DNA from: Lacipirellula limnantheis
Lineage (GTDB): Bacteria > Planctomycetota > Planctomycetia > Pirellulales > Lacipirellulaceae
Length of the DNA: 64,000 bases
Reading direction: 5' to 3'
Assembly (NCBI RefSeq): GCF_007746075.1
Contig: NZ_CP036339.1
Coordinates: 868,001 to 932,000 of the forward strand
Made by a program: the position numbers and the translations under genes. The notes under the pieces are model-generated. The model was not told the origin of the DNA. It made no database searches and worked only from the letters and a program-made list of their open reading frames with translations. This document shows positions 16,977 through 25,764 of this stretch, in pieces. How positions within the stretch are numbered: position 1 is the first letter of the stretch; every line of letters begins with the position of its first letter.

Positions 16977-17267
16977 GTGTCGAGGAAGCGACGAAGTTTC
17001 GGAGCGTCGTTCAAGGCGAAGGTGGCTTTGGCGGCGTGTCGTGGGGACAAGACGACGGCCCAGTTGGCGAGCGAGTACGAGGTCCATGCCGGTCAGGTGA
17101 CGGCTTGGAAGAAGCTGCTGTTGTCGGGGGCGGCGAGCTTGTTCGAGGACCGGCGGGGACGGAAGCCGGACGACGTCTCGGCGGACGAGCAGGAACTCTA
17201 CGAGCAGATCGGCCGGCTGAAGATGGAGGTCGAGTGGTTGAAAAAAAAATCTGCCCAACTCGATTGA
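16977..17267 (+). CDS. IS3-family transposase OrfA
   Basis: A 96-residue helix-turn-helix protein (RRSFGASFKAKVALAA; AQLASEYEVHAGQVTAWKK) with a C-terminal leucine-zipper-like stretch (LYEQIGRLKMEVEWLKKK). It recognises the element ends. The start is GTG at 16977, with AGGAG about 8 bases upstream. The frame ends shortly after a run of nine A residues (17241-17249). OrfB lies in the +1 frame relative to OrfA, not the usual -1 frame, so fusion to OrfAB would need an unusual shift or transcript slippage to eight A residues. Confidence 0.88.
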   Translation: MSRKRRSFGASFKAKVALAACRGDKTTAQLASEYEVHAGQVTAWKKLLLSGAASLFEDRRGRKPDDVSADEQELYEQIGRLKMEVEWLKKKSAQLD

Positions 17268-18075
17268 GGCTCGACGGGGATGTCTCCAGTCGAATCACCC
17301 GCAGTTGACGCTCTCTCGGCAGTGCGAGCTGCTGGCGTTGCCGCGATCGACGGCGTACTACCGGGCGGTCGGCGCGAGCGCGGAGAACCTCGCCTTGATG
17401 CGGCGGATCGACGAGCAGTATCTGGCGACGCCGTTCTACGGCAGCCGGCGGATGGCGGACTTGTTGGGAGTCAATCGCAAGCGCGTGCAACGGTTGATGC
17501 GGCAGATGGGGATCGAGGCGATTTACCCGCGTCGGCGGACGACCTGGCCAGGGGTCGGGCACAAGATTTACCCGTATCTGCTGCGGAACGTGGCGATCGT
17601 GCGGCCCGATCAGGCGTGGAGCACGGACATCACGTACATCCCGTTGCGACGCGGCTTCTTGTACCTGACGGCGATCATGGACTGGTTCAGTCGACACGTG
17701 CTGGCATGGCGGTTGTCGAACACGCTCACGGGCGACTTTTGCATCGAGGCGCTGGAGGAGGCGCTGCAGCTTGCGACGCCGGAGATCTTCAACAGCGATC
17801 AGGGCTGCCAGTTCACGGCCGCGGCGTTCACCGAGCGATTGGAGCGCCGCGGGATCGCAATCAGCATGGATGGCCGAGGGCGCGCCTTGGACAACGTGTT
17901 CATCGAACGACTGTGGCGAAGCGTCAAGTACGAGGAAGTCTACTTGCACGACTACGCCGACGGCTGGGAGGCCGAAGAGCGACTGGGGGCGTACTTCCGG
18001 TTTTATGCGACCGAGCGCCCGCACCAAGCCCTCGGCTACCGGACCCCCGCCGTGGTGTACGCCCAGCGGAACTGA
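17242..18075 (+). CDS. IS3-family transposase OrfB (DDE integrase domain)
   Basis: The frame is open from 17242. The conserved family start HPQLTLSRQCELLALPRST is encoded around 17296, and a TTG at 17305 is a possible independent start. The DDE motif is intact: WSTDITYIP, FNSDQGCQF, and the final Glu in DNVFIERLW, with 35 residues between the second Asp and the Glu, as in IS3 enzymes. HTH_21-type sequence (YGSRRMADLLGVNRKRVQRLM) precedes the catalytic core. In active relatives this is made as an OrfAB fusion. Confidence 0.88.
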   Translation, partial: KKNLPNSIEARRGCLQSNHPQLTLSRQCELLALPRSTAYYRAVGASAENLALMRRIDEQYLATPFYGSRRMADLLGVNRKRVQRLMRQMGIEAIYPRRRTTWPGVGHKIYPYLLRNVAIVRPDQAWSTDITYIPLRRGFLYLTAIMDWFSRHVLAWRLSNTLTGDFCIEALEEALQLATPEIFNSDQGCQFTAAAFTERLERRGIAISMDGRGRALDNVFIERLWRSVKYEEVYLHDYADGWEAEERLGAYFRFYATERPHQALGYRTPAVVYAQRN

Positions 18076-18253
18076 AGCCGCAGGAGGCGCTGGGCCGATG
18101 AAGCTCAACGACGAATCGCGCGAGAGAATTGGAAACTCAAACGGAACCCAATGCTTGGAAGTAACGGATGCGGCCGCGCGAGAGCTTTGAGGGCTCTCGC
18201 GGGCCGCTCCCCACCTTATTCAACCCCAGATTCTGTCCAACGATTGGGGTCCA

Positions 18254-20446
18254 CCTGACGCGGCGCCGTTCTATCGCGCGGTTGATTACGGCATTGGCAG
18301 CGAGATCATTCGCTTCCATCTAATCAACAGCGCGTGGATGTCAGTGAGAAATGAGCGCCCGGGCACCCTACTTTTCCCACTAGACGCAATCGCCACCTCT
18401 TTCGATAGCGAATCCACTATTTCAGTCGGGGTAATCCATCACCCATTCAATTGGTTCAAGCAACCTGAGGCGATGCGACCACTGAAGCAATTGTTGGAAT
18501 CGCTTGTAGATATAGTTATTACGAGCCATGAGCATTCTCCGCTGATTTCCGAAACCAACTATGGCAAGCAGATTAGCGTCGTTCATGTAGAAGGTGGAGC
18601 ACTGCAGGAGTTGAAGCATCCACAGAATTCAAGCTTTAATGTGCTAAAAATAGAGCTAGGCGGCAGCCCGAAGATTAGCAGTTGCACATTCAACTGGGAG
18701 GGTACTTTTTACAAGAGGCTTGATCAATTCGCTGATCGCGAGCTCAACAGTCGTCATCGAATTGATAAGCACTTCCGCCTGAGTACCTCGTTTGAGCAAT
18801 TCGTTGATGACGCAGAATTGCCGATAGTCGACTCCGCGGGACGTGCAATCAGTCTATCAGATTGCTTTACATACCCCGACTTACGTGATTTCGGAGATAT
18901 CGCGGCGCATTCGGAATGGAAGAGGGTTCGCGCTGAAGACGCGCGTGAAACTATATTGACTGCGAACTACGTGCTGATAAGCGGCGCGGAAAGTAGTGGT
19001 AAATCCAGTTTAGCAAAAACTCTCTTCAGGGATTTACATCACTCGGGAAAACTTCCCCTATTGCTGAATGGCCGCAACCTAAAAAGCCTAGAGAATCTGC
19101 CGTCGTTGAGAAAATCCTTTGAACGAGCCGTAAAATCACAATATGCGAAATTGGCGGCGGAGAATTTCGAACAATTAGATGCGGCGAGAAAAGTCCTAAT
19201 CATTGATGATTTTGATACATCACCAATCGAGTCCGAGCAACTAACCTCGGCGATAAAGTTCTTCAAAGAAAGCTTTGGTTGCGTAATCCTACTTGTTTCG
19301 GAGGATGCTATAGCTGACAGTTTTGACGGTAGTTCAGACGCCGCGGCGGCTATGGCGGGATTTCAACGATTCTCTATCTGCGAGTTTGGACACCTGCGAA
19401 TTGAAGCCTTGGCATCAAAGTGGCTCAGCCTATCGTCAGATTCACGAGATGAGGGCACCTCGCTCCGAGAGGAGATTGATCGAGTATGCAGAGTTCTCGA
19501 ACATACCCTGAAGACCAATGCGATACCTCATCATCCTTGGATTCTCCTCGTGCTTTTGCGGCAGGTCTATGTAACCGACGAAGTAGCTGCGAAGAACGGC
19601 TCCTATGGGCATCTTTATAATGCAGTAATTACAGCAGCCCTTGCTCGCTCAAAGGTAACTTCAGTAGACATCAAAACAAAGTACACCTACTTATCGCATT
19701 TTGCCAAAGAACTCTACAACAAAAGACAGCCGACCCTCGATGCCGAGGAAATGAAATCGCTGCACCAGAGCTATTGCGACCTGTACGATCTTGAGCTTGA
19801 CTACAAAGCGACGATTGAGGATTTGGTAAACACGGGACTTCTGCGAGATGAGGATGGAATAATCGCGTTTCGCGCCAAATACAGCTATTGTTTCTTTTTG
19901 GCGTGGTATTTGAACCGGCACGTTCACCAGGAGGAGGTTAGATCAACGATCCGCGAGCTTTGTGGCCAGCTATTTCACGACGAATCAGCGAACACTGTCG
20001 TGTTCTTAGCTCATCTCTGCGGTGATCCGATCGTGTTAAGTGAAATGAAGGCCGCAGCTGGAGTGCTACTGGGCTCGTTGGCTCCATGTAATCTTACAGA
20101 AGACGTGCAATTTCTTGATCAACTAAATCCGAAGACCTTCCAGCTGGAGCTTCCATCGACTCCGGCTGATCAGAATCGCAGAGATCGACTTGAAGCAAAG
20201 GACGAAGCAATTGTTGAACGCGAGCCGCGGATGCACGATGGCCGGGGAATAACTACGCATCCTTCACCGAAAGCTAAGAATAGTGAAGCGGAAATCCAGC
20301 GAGATGGCTGCGGGCCGCTCGCAAAACCATGCAGATCCTTGGCCAAGTTTTGCGGAATGAAGCTGGAGCAATCGAAGCGACCGACAAGCAGCAAACGGTT
20401 GAGCAGATTTGCCTTCTTGGACGACGACTTGTTACGGATTTTCTAA
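18254..20446 (+). pseudogene. Metallophosphoesterase-STAND protein, main fragment after the IS element
   Basis: The frame is open directly from the IS end; the first ATG is at 18338. It supplies the last phosphoesterase motifs (GVIHHPFNW and ITSHEHSP), then a linker, then a P-loop ATPase module. This has Walker A ISGAESSGKSSLAKTLF (about 19000), Walker B KVLIIDDFD, a sensor-like ILLVSEDA, and an EFGHLRIEALASKWLSL winged-helix-type segment seen in STAND/NACHT-like proteins. A helical region follows. The last 35-40 codons look out of frame. From about 20326 the next frame reads MQILGQVLRNEAGAIEATDK, a better continuation, so one base seems missing in the AAAA run at 20323-20326. The architecture suggests a nucleotide-switch sensor with a phosphoesterase effector, perhaps anti-phage (inference). 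Confidence 0.75.
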
Positions 20447-20480
20447 ATTTAGCCAGGAAGATACGCCAAGAGTTGTCACT

Positions 20481-20954
20481 ATGTTTTACCAGGTATTTCG
20501 CGAGATACTGGAAGAAAAAGTTTCCGAGTACAAGAAATCACATAACGCGAGCAAAATAGAAGAAAAAGCTAGGGAACAAGCCTGCACGGTTGTATTTACC
20601 GTTGCGTTGTTTGTCGTTTTTCAACTCATAAAGCATATTGCGGAGTCGGTTGGTTTAGAATTGCTAAGTCCAACATTTGCAAAGCTATTGAACGATGACA
20701 GTTCGAAAGCTAGCAGGGTTGTCGATCTCGCCATAGCTTTAGAGGCAAGTCGTAGCACGCCTAAGAATAAGGCGATCGCCCTCCACGACGATCTTGAGGG
20801 AGAATACTTTACGCAAAGCCTAGTGCGAGTTTTAGTACTCGACAATCTTTACCTCTACGACGTAAGAATGCAGGTGAAGCAAGAATTATGCAAGAAACTA
20901 AAAATAGACATTCCAAAGGCGTCATTTGACCCGGGACTGAAGCGTCTGCAATAA
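20481..20954 (+). CDS. C-terminal part of the STAND protein, or a small separate membrane protein
   Basis: A 157-residue frame starting MFYQVFREILEEKVSEYKK. It has one hydrophobic segment (CTVVFTVALFVVFQLIKHI) and a charged helical remainder (SLVRVLVLDNLYLYDVRMQV). It begins 34 bases after the fragment upstream and shares its AT-rich composition. If one T were restored in the TTTT run near 20437-20440, this frame would join the upstream helical region (DFSKFSQEDTP, then MFYQ). It may therefore be the C-terminus of one protein of about 1,045 residues. A two-gene operon is the alternative. Confidence 0.6.
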   Translation: MFYQVFREILEEKVSEYKKSHNASKIEEKAREQACTVVFTVALFVVFQLIKHIAESVGLELLSPTFAKLLNDDSSKASRVVDLAIALEASRSTPKNKAIALHDDLEGEYFTQSLVRVLVLDNLYLYDVRMQVKQELCKKLKIDIPKASFDPGLKRLQ

Positions 20955-21633
20955 AATTGCGAGCGTACTCTGCATCCCGCCAGTGTCGCAGCGAGCACAT
21001 GAACCGTCCGCTGGTTCAGTTTTCTGAGTGACCGGCCAAGGCCATGAGCACATCCCCGCCGGCACGCTCCCTCGGCATCACGCACTCGCCGCCGCCAGCG
21101 ACGCTCATCGGTAGCGTTGACGCTCCTCAACAATCTGCCAACTACCATCTTGAAAGTGGCCACTCAGACCGCTAGCGTGAACATTGGTTCTCATTCCATT
21201 CGTAGCAACTCCCGCGACCGCCGCGGCGGAGGCCATCATGCTGCGCACGCGTCACCATCAACCGCTGGGTAACGAGAGCCGCCTGTGGAAGGCGTCGCCG
21301 ACGCCGATCTCGGTCGACTGGCGTGTCGACAGTGCTGAAGTGCCGCTAGGGCTTCGCTAACGATTGGCCCGCAAGCCGCCTGAAGGACAGAGGGTCCACC
21401 CGCCCGTAGTGAATGGAGAACGCGTCCCCGCTGCCCACTCGCCGCGGCGACTGGCGCCCCGCGAAAATTCCATCAACTCCCATCTAGAAAATGGCCACCC
21501 CGCCCTCTATAGTGGTCGCATGTCCACATGCTGCGCCACCGCTGCGCCGACGCGTCATCCGCCGGGAGAGGCTCGTCCCCTGCCCGCCCCCGCGCCGCAC
21601 CTGACGGCTGTCGCTGGCGAGAGTGCTCACTTT

Positions 21634-21722
21634 GTGGGAGGCGTCTCCGACGCCGATTCCGCATTCCATTCCGAGCCGCCATCGCTGCTTCACGCCGCCT
21701 CGGGGTCGGAGACCCCTCCCAC
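21634..21722. repeat. Inverted repeat GTGGGAGGCGTCTCCGACGCC
   Basis: The left arm 21634-21658 and the reverse complement of the right arm 21698-21722 agree at about 21 of 25 bases, with roughly 39 bases between them. The arms are themselves partly palindromic (GGCGTCTCCGACGCC). It is probably a dispersed intergenic element. Confidence 0.55.
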
Positions 21723-21804
21723 AACGGCAAGAAATCAGAGCTGTCGTCGCCCCTGTCGCTGCGAGCGACGTCGCAACTCCAACCCGCTCAACCACTTTGG
21801 ACCC

Positions 21805-21892
21805 GTGTCGCCCAAAATGCACCAGGCGACACCAGGCGACACGCGACAGGCGACACGCGACAGGCGACAGGCGACAGGCGACAGGCGACACA
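21805..21892. repeat. GTGTCGCC element expanded into a GGCGACA tandem array
   Basis: GTGTCGCCCAAAAT is followed by AGGCGACAC and then about nine 7-14 base units of the CAGGCGACA / CGCGACAGG type. The beginning matches the elements at 60543-60592 and 60833-60882. Units are too short and unspaced to be a CRISPR array. Confidence 0.65.
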
Positions 21893-21928
21893 ACCCGCCG
21901 CTGCTGTCGATCGAATCAACACGGTTCA

Positions 21929-21954
21929 TGTCGGCCAACATCAGTTGGCCGACA
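21929..21954. repeat. Perfect 11-bp hairpin
   Basis: TGTCGGCCAAC, the loop ATCA and GTTGGCCGACA form a perfect stem-loop. There is no T-run next to it. Confidence 0.5.
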
Positions 21955-22240
21955 CGGCCGACATCGCCTGCATGGAACATAAGCCGATTTCACCAAACCG
22001 CGGCGCCCCAACTCTCCCGCATCCTCCCACCAACCACCGCCGGCCCGTTCGCGTCACCCCACCCAACTCCGCCGCTCGCGGCTTAGCGTCCCCCACCCTC
22101 CCGCGACGCATCACCCCCCCATTCAACATCAAGCATCGAGCATCCAGAAACCAGCATCCAGCGTCGACCAACAAGCATTCACCACCCATGATCCGGCATC
22201 CCGCACGATTTACCTCACTATCCCCCGCTCCCCAGACGAA

Positions 22241-22246
22241 TATAAT
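22241..22246 (+). promoter_or_regulatory. ssrA: Candidate -10 element of ssrA
   Basis: A perfect TATAAT lies 29 bases before the mature tmRNA 5' end. The matching -35 region is weak: no clear TTGACA lies 16-18 bases upstream. A short leader would be removed by RNase P. Confidence 0.5.
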
Positions 22247-22274
22247 GGCGAGTCTGCCGGCTCTAGCCGCATTC

Positions 22275-22636
22275 GGGGGCGAACAGGTTTCGACCGGATA
22301 GGCGAAGCGTCAGTGGCGTGCCGTGGTTGATCAGTTGGCCACGTTAAAAGCTGATCACTACCTTCAATTGCCGAAGGTAACTACGCTTTGGCTGCCTAGT
22401 TAAATAGGTAACCCGGACTAAGGACTGACGTCGGGTCGGTCCGGACGTCCGTCACCAATCCCGACTAGCCGCGCGGCAAACGTTGGATACACGCGCGGCG
22501 AAATAAAGTTTCCGACTAGTGAGTCGCGAGCCCTGTCGACGAGGCGCGCGGCAAGCGAAGCTAAATTCATCGACTACGCACGTAGAAGCTGCCGTGGAGA
22601 TATCTCGGGACGCGGGTTCGATTCCCGCCGCCTCCA
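22275..22636 (+). ncRNA. ssrA: Transfer-messenger RNA (tmRNA)
   Basis: The 5' end GGGGGCGAACAGGTTTCGAC and the 3' end GGGTTCGATTCCCGCCGCCT then CCA form the tRNA-like domain. The acceptor stem pairs GGGGGCG with CGCCTCC, and the T arm is canonical. After the discriminator A the genome reads CTT, so CCA is probably added after transcription. A reading frame from 22370 (GCC GAA GGT AAC TAC GCT TTG GCT GCC TAG) gives the tag AEGNYALAA, ending in the usual ALAA degradation signal. tmRNA with SmpB frees stalled ribosomes and tags the product for proteolysis. The resume codon is inferred from the tag pattern. Confidence 0.93.
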
Positions 22637-22745
22637 CTTCGTTCGCATATATCGATGCAAGCCAGTCGGTCGATTCGCCGACTTGGCTTGCTGCAGGCTT
22701 GGCAGGTTGAATGTCCCTCGCAAGAGTGTCTCGAGGAGGCTGCCG

Positions 22746-23327
22746 ATGCAGCGGACATTGCCTGAACCCTGGAAGCCAACGAAGGCTCAGATTCTCGCGG
22801 CGCACAGTAAGCGCGTTCCCGATCTAATCGCCAAGAACCTTCTGGTACTTTTTGCCGGCATCAATCCCGGGCTCTACACGGCCGCCATCGGCCATCACTT
22901 CGGTCGGCCCGGCAATCGATTCTGGCCTGCGCTCTTCGCTGGCGGCTTCACGCCGCGGCTCTTTTCTCCTTTTGAGGAATCGCTGCTCCTCGATCTCCAA
23001 ATTGGCATCACCAACGTCGTTGAGCGCGCCACGGCACGAGCCGATGAGCTCGCGAACGACGAACTGCGCGCCGGAGGCAGGCGCCTCGAACGCAAAGTCA
23101 AACGGTGGCGCCCCACCGTCATCGCATTCGTCGGCATCGGGCCGTACCGCACCATTTCGGGCAATAAAGACGCCGGCGTCGGCCTCCAAGCGGAATCGTT
23201 CGGCGGTAGTCACGCGTGGGTACTACCGAATCCGAGCGGCCTCAACGCCCATTATCAACCCGCGGCTCTCGCGGAACTCTTCGCAGAACTCCGCCTCTGG
23301 GCCCTGGAGCATCATCAGCGTCAGTAA
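22746..23327 (+). CDS. mug: G/U mismatch-specific DNA glycosylase
   Basis: A 193-residue uracil-DNA glycosylase-superfamily protein of the MUG/TDG branch. Motif 1 is FAGINPGLYTAAIGHHFG (Asn40 in GINPG), followed by PGNRFWPALF, and motif 2 is LPNPSGLNAHY near the C-terminus. It removes U or T mispaired with G, and ethenocytosine (family knowledge). The ATG at 22746 has a strong AGGAGG about 7 bases upstream; the frame is open further upstream but without support. It lies 109 bases after the tmRNA gene and is probably transcribed separately. Confidence 0.92.
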   Translation: MQRTLPEPWKPTKAQILAAHSKRVPDLIAKNLLVLFAGINPGLYTAAIGHHFGRPGNRFWPALFAGGFTPRLFSPFEESLLLDLQIGITNVVERATARADELANDELRAGGRRLERKVKRWRPTVIAFVGIGPYRTISGNKDAGVGLQAESFGGSHAWVLPNPSGLNAHYQPAALAELFAELRLWALEHHQRQ

Positions 23328-23493
23328 AGGAAGCGAGGCGTGGACTCGGCAAGAGCGGCGCGTGTTCGGGTCGACTGCGTGCTTGGACAGACTAATTGCG
23401 GCTCACTCAACAAATCTGACTTGCCGACTCTATGGCATTTGGCGTCACCAAGGCGAGAATGGAGCCCTCCTCCAGAATGAAAGGTCCGGTCCT

Positions 23494-24792
23494 ATGCCTA
23501 ACGCATCTCGTCGACGATTCTTGTCACGAATCGCTGCGATCACTGCCGGTTGTTCAGCGACCGGACTCCTGCAATTTGCACCACTGGCTTGCCCCCGTTG
23601 TGCCGGGGAGTCTCCGGCTGCCGATTCAGCTGGCAGTGAACAGCCGCTCTGCGATGCGCTGCTGTACACAACTCAGGGGAGGTCGGCGCGAATTGAAGTC
23701 GCTGGCGCCCGCCAGCAGTATTTCGACTTCAAGGTTCCCGGGCAGGCCACTTGGCAGCCGGGACCCATCTTTCCGGACGGTCGACGGATCGTCTTTCTTA
23801 GTATGGAGCCCCGGCGCGACGGGCCCGGAAAGGCTTTCGATGCCTACTACACGCAGACGCCGACGCACCTCTGGCTCTACGACTTACCGTCCGGCGAACT
23901 AACGGAGCTGTGTACGCAAGACCGCGTGGCGGCCTTTGTTACGCCGGCGTTGCTAATCGATGACGAGCGGATGCTGATTCAAGTCGTACGCGACGGCGTC
24001 GGACAAATCTACAACGTGAAACTCGATGGCTCGGACGCACGCGAGTTTACGCAGGCTGGCGAAGGCCTGCCGTATGGTCTTAGCCTGAGTCCCGACGGGC
24101 GACGAGTTGCTTTTCATCTAGCGAGTCCCGCCGGCTACCAGGTGTGGACGTCTGATCTTGGCGGCAAGAATCGGCATTTGATTGCCGCGGATCCCGCGTA
24201 TCTTTATTTTGGGACCAGCTGGTCCCCAGACGGACAATCCGTGTTATTCGTCGATTGTCATTTTCAGGACGACCCTGGCCACGATTGGGCCGACGTGTGC
24301 GTCGCTCGCGTGGAGGGCGGCCCGCACCGCGTGCTAACGACGGGTCAGTCCATGTGGTTCGCGGCGACCTACGGGAACGCCGACACGCGCGGCGGCGGAT
24401 CGAACTTGCCTTCGTGGACGCGAGACGGCAAGATACTCTATCCACGTCGGCGTCCGAATTCCAAGGTTGCATGGGAGTTTCAGCCTCAACGCCCCGACAC
24501 CGATCATTTCAATCGCGACTTCAAGCCAGAGCTTGCGCAAGGCGGAACGGAGATCTGTCGGCTTGATCCTCTTGATGGATCCTGCGAAGTGCTTATTGAC
24601 AATGAGCCCGGTATCTGGGACTTCCGTGCCGCGCAGTCGCCTGATGGCCGCTGGGTCGCCTTCTGTCGCGCCGCAACCGGCGAAGCGCCGGCGCTGTGGG
24701 TGTTCGACGCGGAAAGCGGCGCCGCCCGTCAACTTACTCGTGGCTGGAACGATCGGGGGGCGGATCATCCCAAATGGCTTGCTGTTCGTTAG
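23494..24792 (+). CDS. Tat-exported TolB-like beta-propeller protein
   Basis: A 432-residue protein with a twin-arginine signal (SRRRFLSRIAAITAG, residues 5-19). The mature part carries WD40/PD40-like blades: GPIFPDGRRIVFLSME, LSLSPDGRRVAFHL, SWSPDGQSVLFVDC, LPSWTRDGKILYPRRR and AQSPDGRWVAFCRA. Such propellers occur in TolB and in oligogalacturonate lyase-like proteins; no catalytic residues can be assigned. The ATG at 23494 places the signal correctly, and a weak AAAGG lies upstream. A TPR-protein gene follows after about 10 bases, suggesting an operon. Confidence 0.8.
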   Translation: MPNASRRRFLSRIAAITAGCSATGLLQFAPLACPRCAGESPAADSAGSEQPLCDALLYTTQGRSARIEVAGARQQYFDFKVPGQATWQPGPIFPDGRRIVFLSMEPRRDGPGKAFDAYYTQTPTHLWLYDLPSGELTELCTQDRVAAFVTPALLIDDERMLIQVVRDGVGQIYNVKLDGSDAREFTQAGEGLPYGLSLSPDGRRVAFHLASPAGYQVWTSDLGGKNRHLIAADPAYLYFGTSWSPDGQSVLFVDCHFQDDPGHDWADVCVARVEGGPHRVLTTGQSMWFAATYGNADTRGGGSNLPSWTRDGKILYPRRRPNSKVAWEFQPQRPDTDHFNRDFKPELAQGGTEICRLDPLDGSCEVLIDNEPGIWDFRAAQSPDGRWVAFCRAATGEAPALWVFDAESGAARQLTRGWNDRGADHPKWLAVR

Positions 24793-24801
24793 AATTCAGC
24801 C

Positions 24802-25578
24802 ATGGGAAACATCACCTTAGCGTCACGCCTCCGCTTGGCGATAGCCGGCCTCGCCCTCTGGTCTAGCATCACTTCCGTGAGCTCTGCCGCCGATTGGCAA
24901 GCTGTTCAGGAGGAGGTTCGATCGGGAAACTTTGATCAAGCGCTGGCGACCCTTGAGCCGTTGCTGAATGATCGCGATGAGGCGGCTCAACGTCGAGCTC
25001 GCGCGTTGGCGGCGCAAGTTTTGCACTTGCGCGGAGAAGAGCATTTTCGGCAGACTCGAATTGCCGAGGCGATCGCGGACTTCGAGCGCGAGCTGAAGTT
25101 GCAGCCCAGTGTCGCTGCCGAGCACTGGCAACTAGGCATCGCCTACTATTACGCCGGCGAGTTCGAGAAGGGAGCTCGGCAGTTCGAATTGCATCAGACG
25201 GTCAATCCGCAAGACGTTGAGAATGCGGCTTGGCACTTTCTTTGCATCGCGCGTGTTGCGGACGGCTCTTTGGAAAGGGCTCGTTCGAAGTTAATTGCCG
25301 TCACACGCGACCAGCGCGTACCGATGATGAAAGTCCAGGAGATGTTCGCCGGTAAGGCAACCGTCGACGACGTGCTGCAAACTGGTAAAGCTGCAGGAGA
25401 AACGGCGAAGTTCTACGCGGATCTTTACGCCGGGCTCTATTACGAAGCGATCGATCAAAAGGATGATTCGCTGCGTCACATGAAGCTTGCCGCTGAGAAT
25501 CCGGCGGCCCGCGACAACTATATGGGCGATGTGGCGCGCGTTCACGCAACCCTTCGCGAGAGAATGCCGCGTCACTGA
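24802..25578 (+). CDS. Secreted tetratricopeptide-repeat protein
   Basis: A 258-residue protein with a signal peptide (LRLAIAGLALWSSITSVSSA, residues 10-29). TPR-like helical hairpins follow: NFDQALATLEPLLNDRDEAA, IAEAIADFERELKLQPSVAA and YYAGEFEKGARQFELHQTVN. The arrangement recalls lipoprotein NlpI, but the lipobox is absent. It probably acts as a periplasmic protein-binding scaffold (inference). It follows the TolB-like gene after about 10 bases on the same strand. Confidence 0.8.
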   Translation: MGNITLASRLRLAIAGLALWSSITSVSSAADWQAVQEEVRSGNFDQALATLEPLLNDRDEAAQRRARALAAQVLHLRGEEHFRQTRIAEAIADFERELKLQPSVAAEHWQLGIAYYYAGEFEKGARQFELHQTVNPQDVENAAWHFLCIARVADGSLERARSKLIAVTRDQRVPMMKVQEMFAGKATVDDVLQTGKAAGETAKFYADLYAGLYYEAIDQKDDSLRHMKLAAENPAARDNYMGDVARVHATLRERMPRH

Positions 25579-25764
25579 CGTTGGCGACCGTCGCGTTGCG
25601 CGCAGAGGATGTTAAAATGCCGAGGCGGCAGTGAGAGGGCCGAGAGCTCAGATTTCTGGCGGCCGTGCAACTCCCCGCAACGCGCTCGCCTGCGGCAGAG
25701 GAGCTAGTTCAGCGTTTCCACCCACCGCCAGTTCGCCACCTAGTGCAATTTCGGAGTTAGCAAC

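Larger units (their letters stand above)
16901..18253 (+). mobile_element. IS3-family insertion sequence
   Basis: The element is about 1353 bp. Left end TGGACCCCGAAACCTGGACA (16901-16920) and the reverse complement of the right end (TGGACCCCAATCGTTGGACA) form terminal inverted repeats, and both ends continue with AATAAGGTGG- or ATAAGGTGG-type sequence. It carries orfA and orfB of the IS3 type. No direct target duplication is obvious: AAG precedes the left end and CCT follows the right. It interrupts the metallophosphoesterase-STAND gene. Confidence 0.85.
20955..22240. other. Gene-free, repeat-rich stretch between island and ssrA
   Basis: About 1.3 kb with no credible gene. It holds a degenerate duplicated segment (around 21140-21320 and 21470-21660, sharing forms of GGCGTCTCCGACGCCGAT), an inverted repeat at 21634-21722, the tandem GGCGACA array at 21805-21892, a perfect 11-bp hairpin at 21929-21954, and a CATCCAGAAACCAGCATCCA type run near 22135-22170. 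Open frames here are low in complexity and look spurious. Confidence 0.65.

Noticed and set aside
21821-21892. Short tandem array that might suggest a CRISPR
   Set aside because: Units are 7-14 bases with no unique spacers, and no cas gene is near.
22566-22640. A tRNA-like T arm and acceptor
   Set aside because: It is the 3' part of the tmRNA, not a separate tRNA gene.
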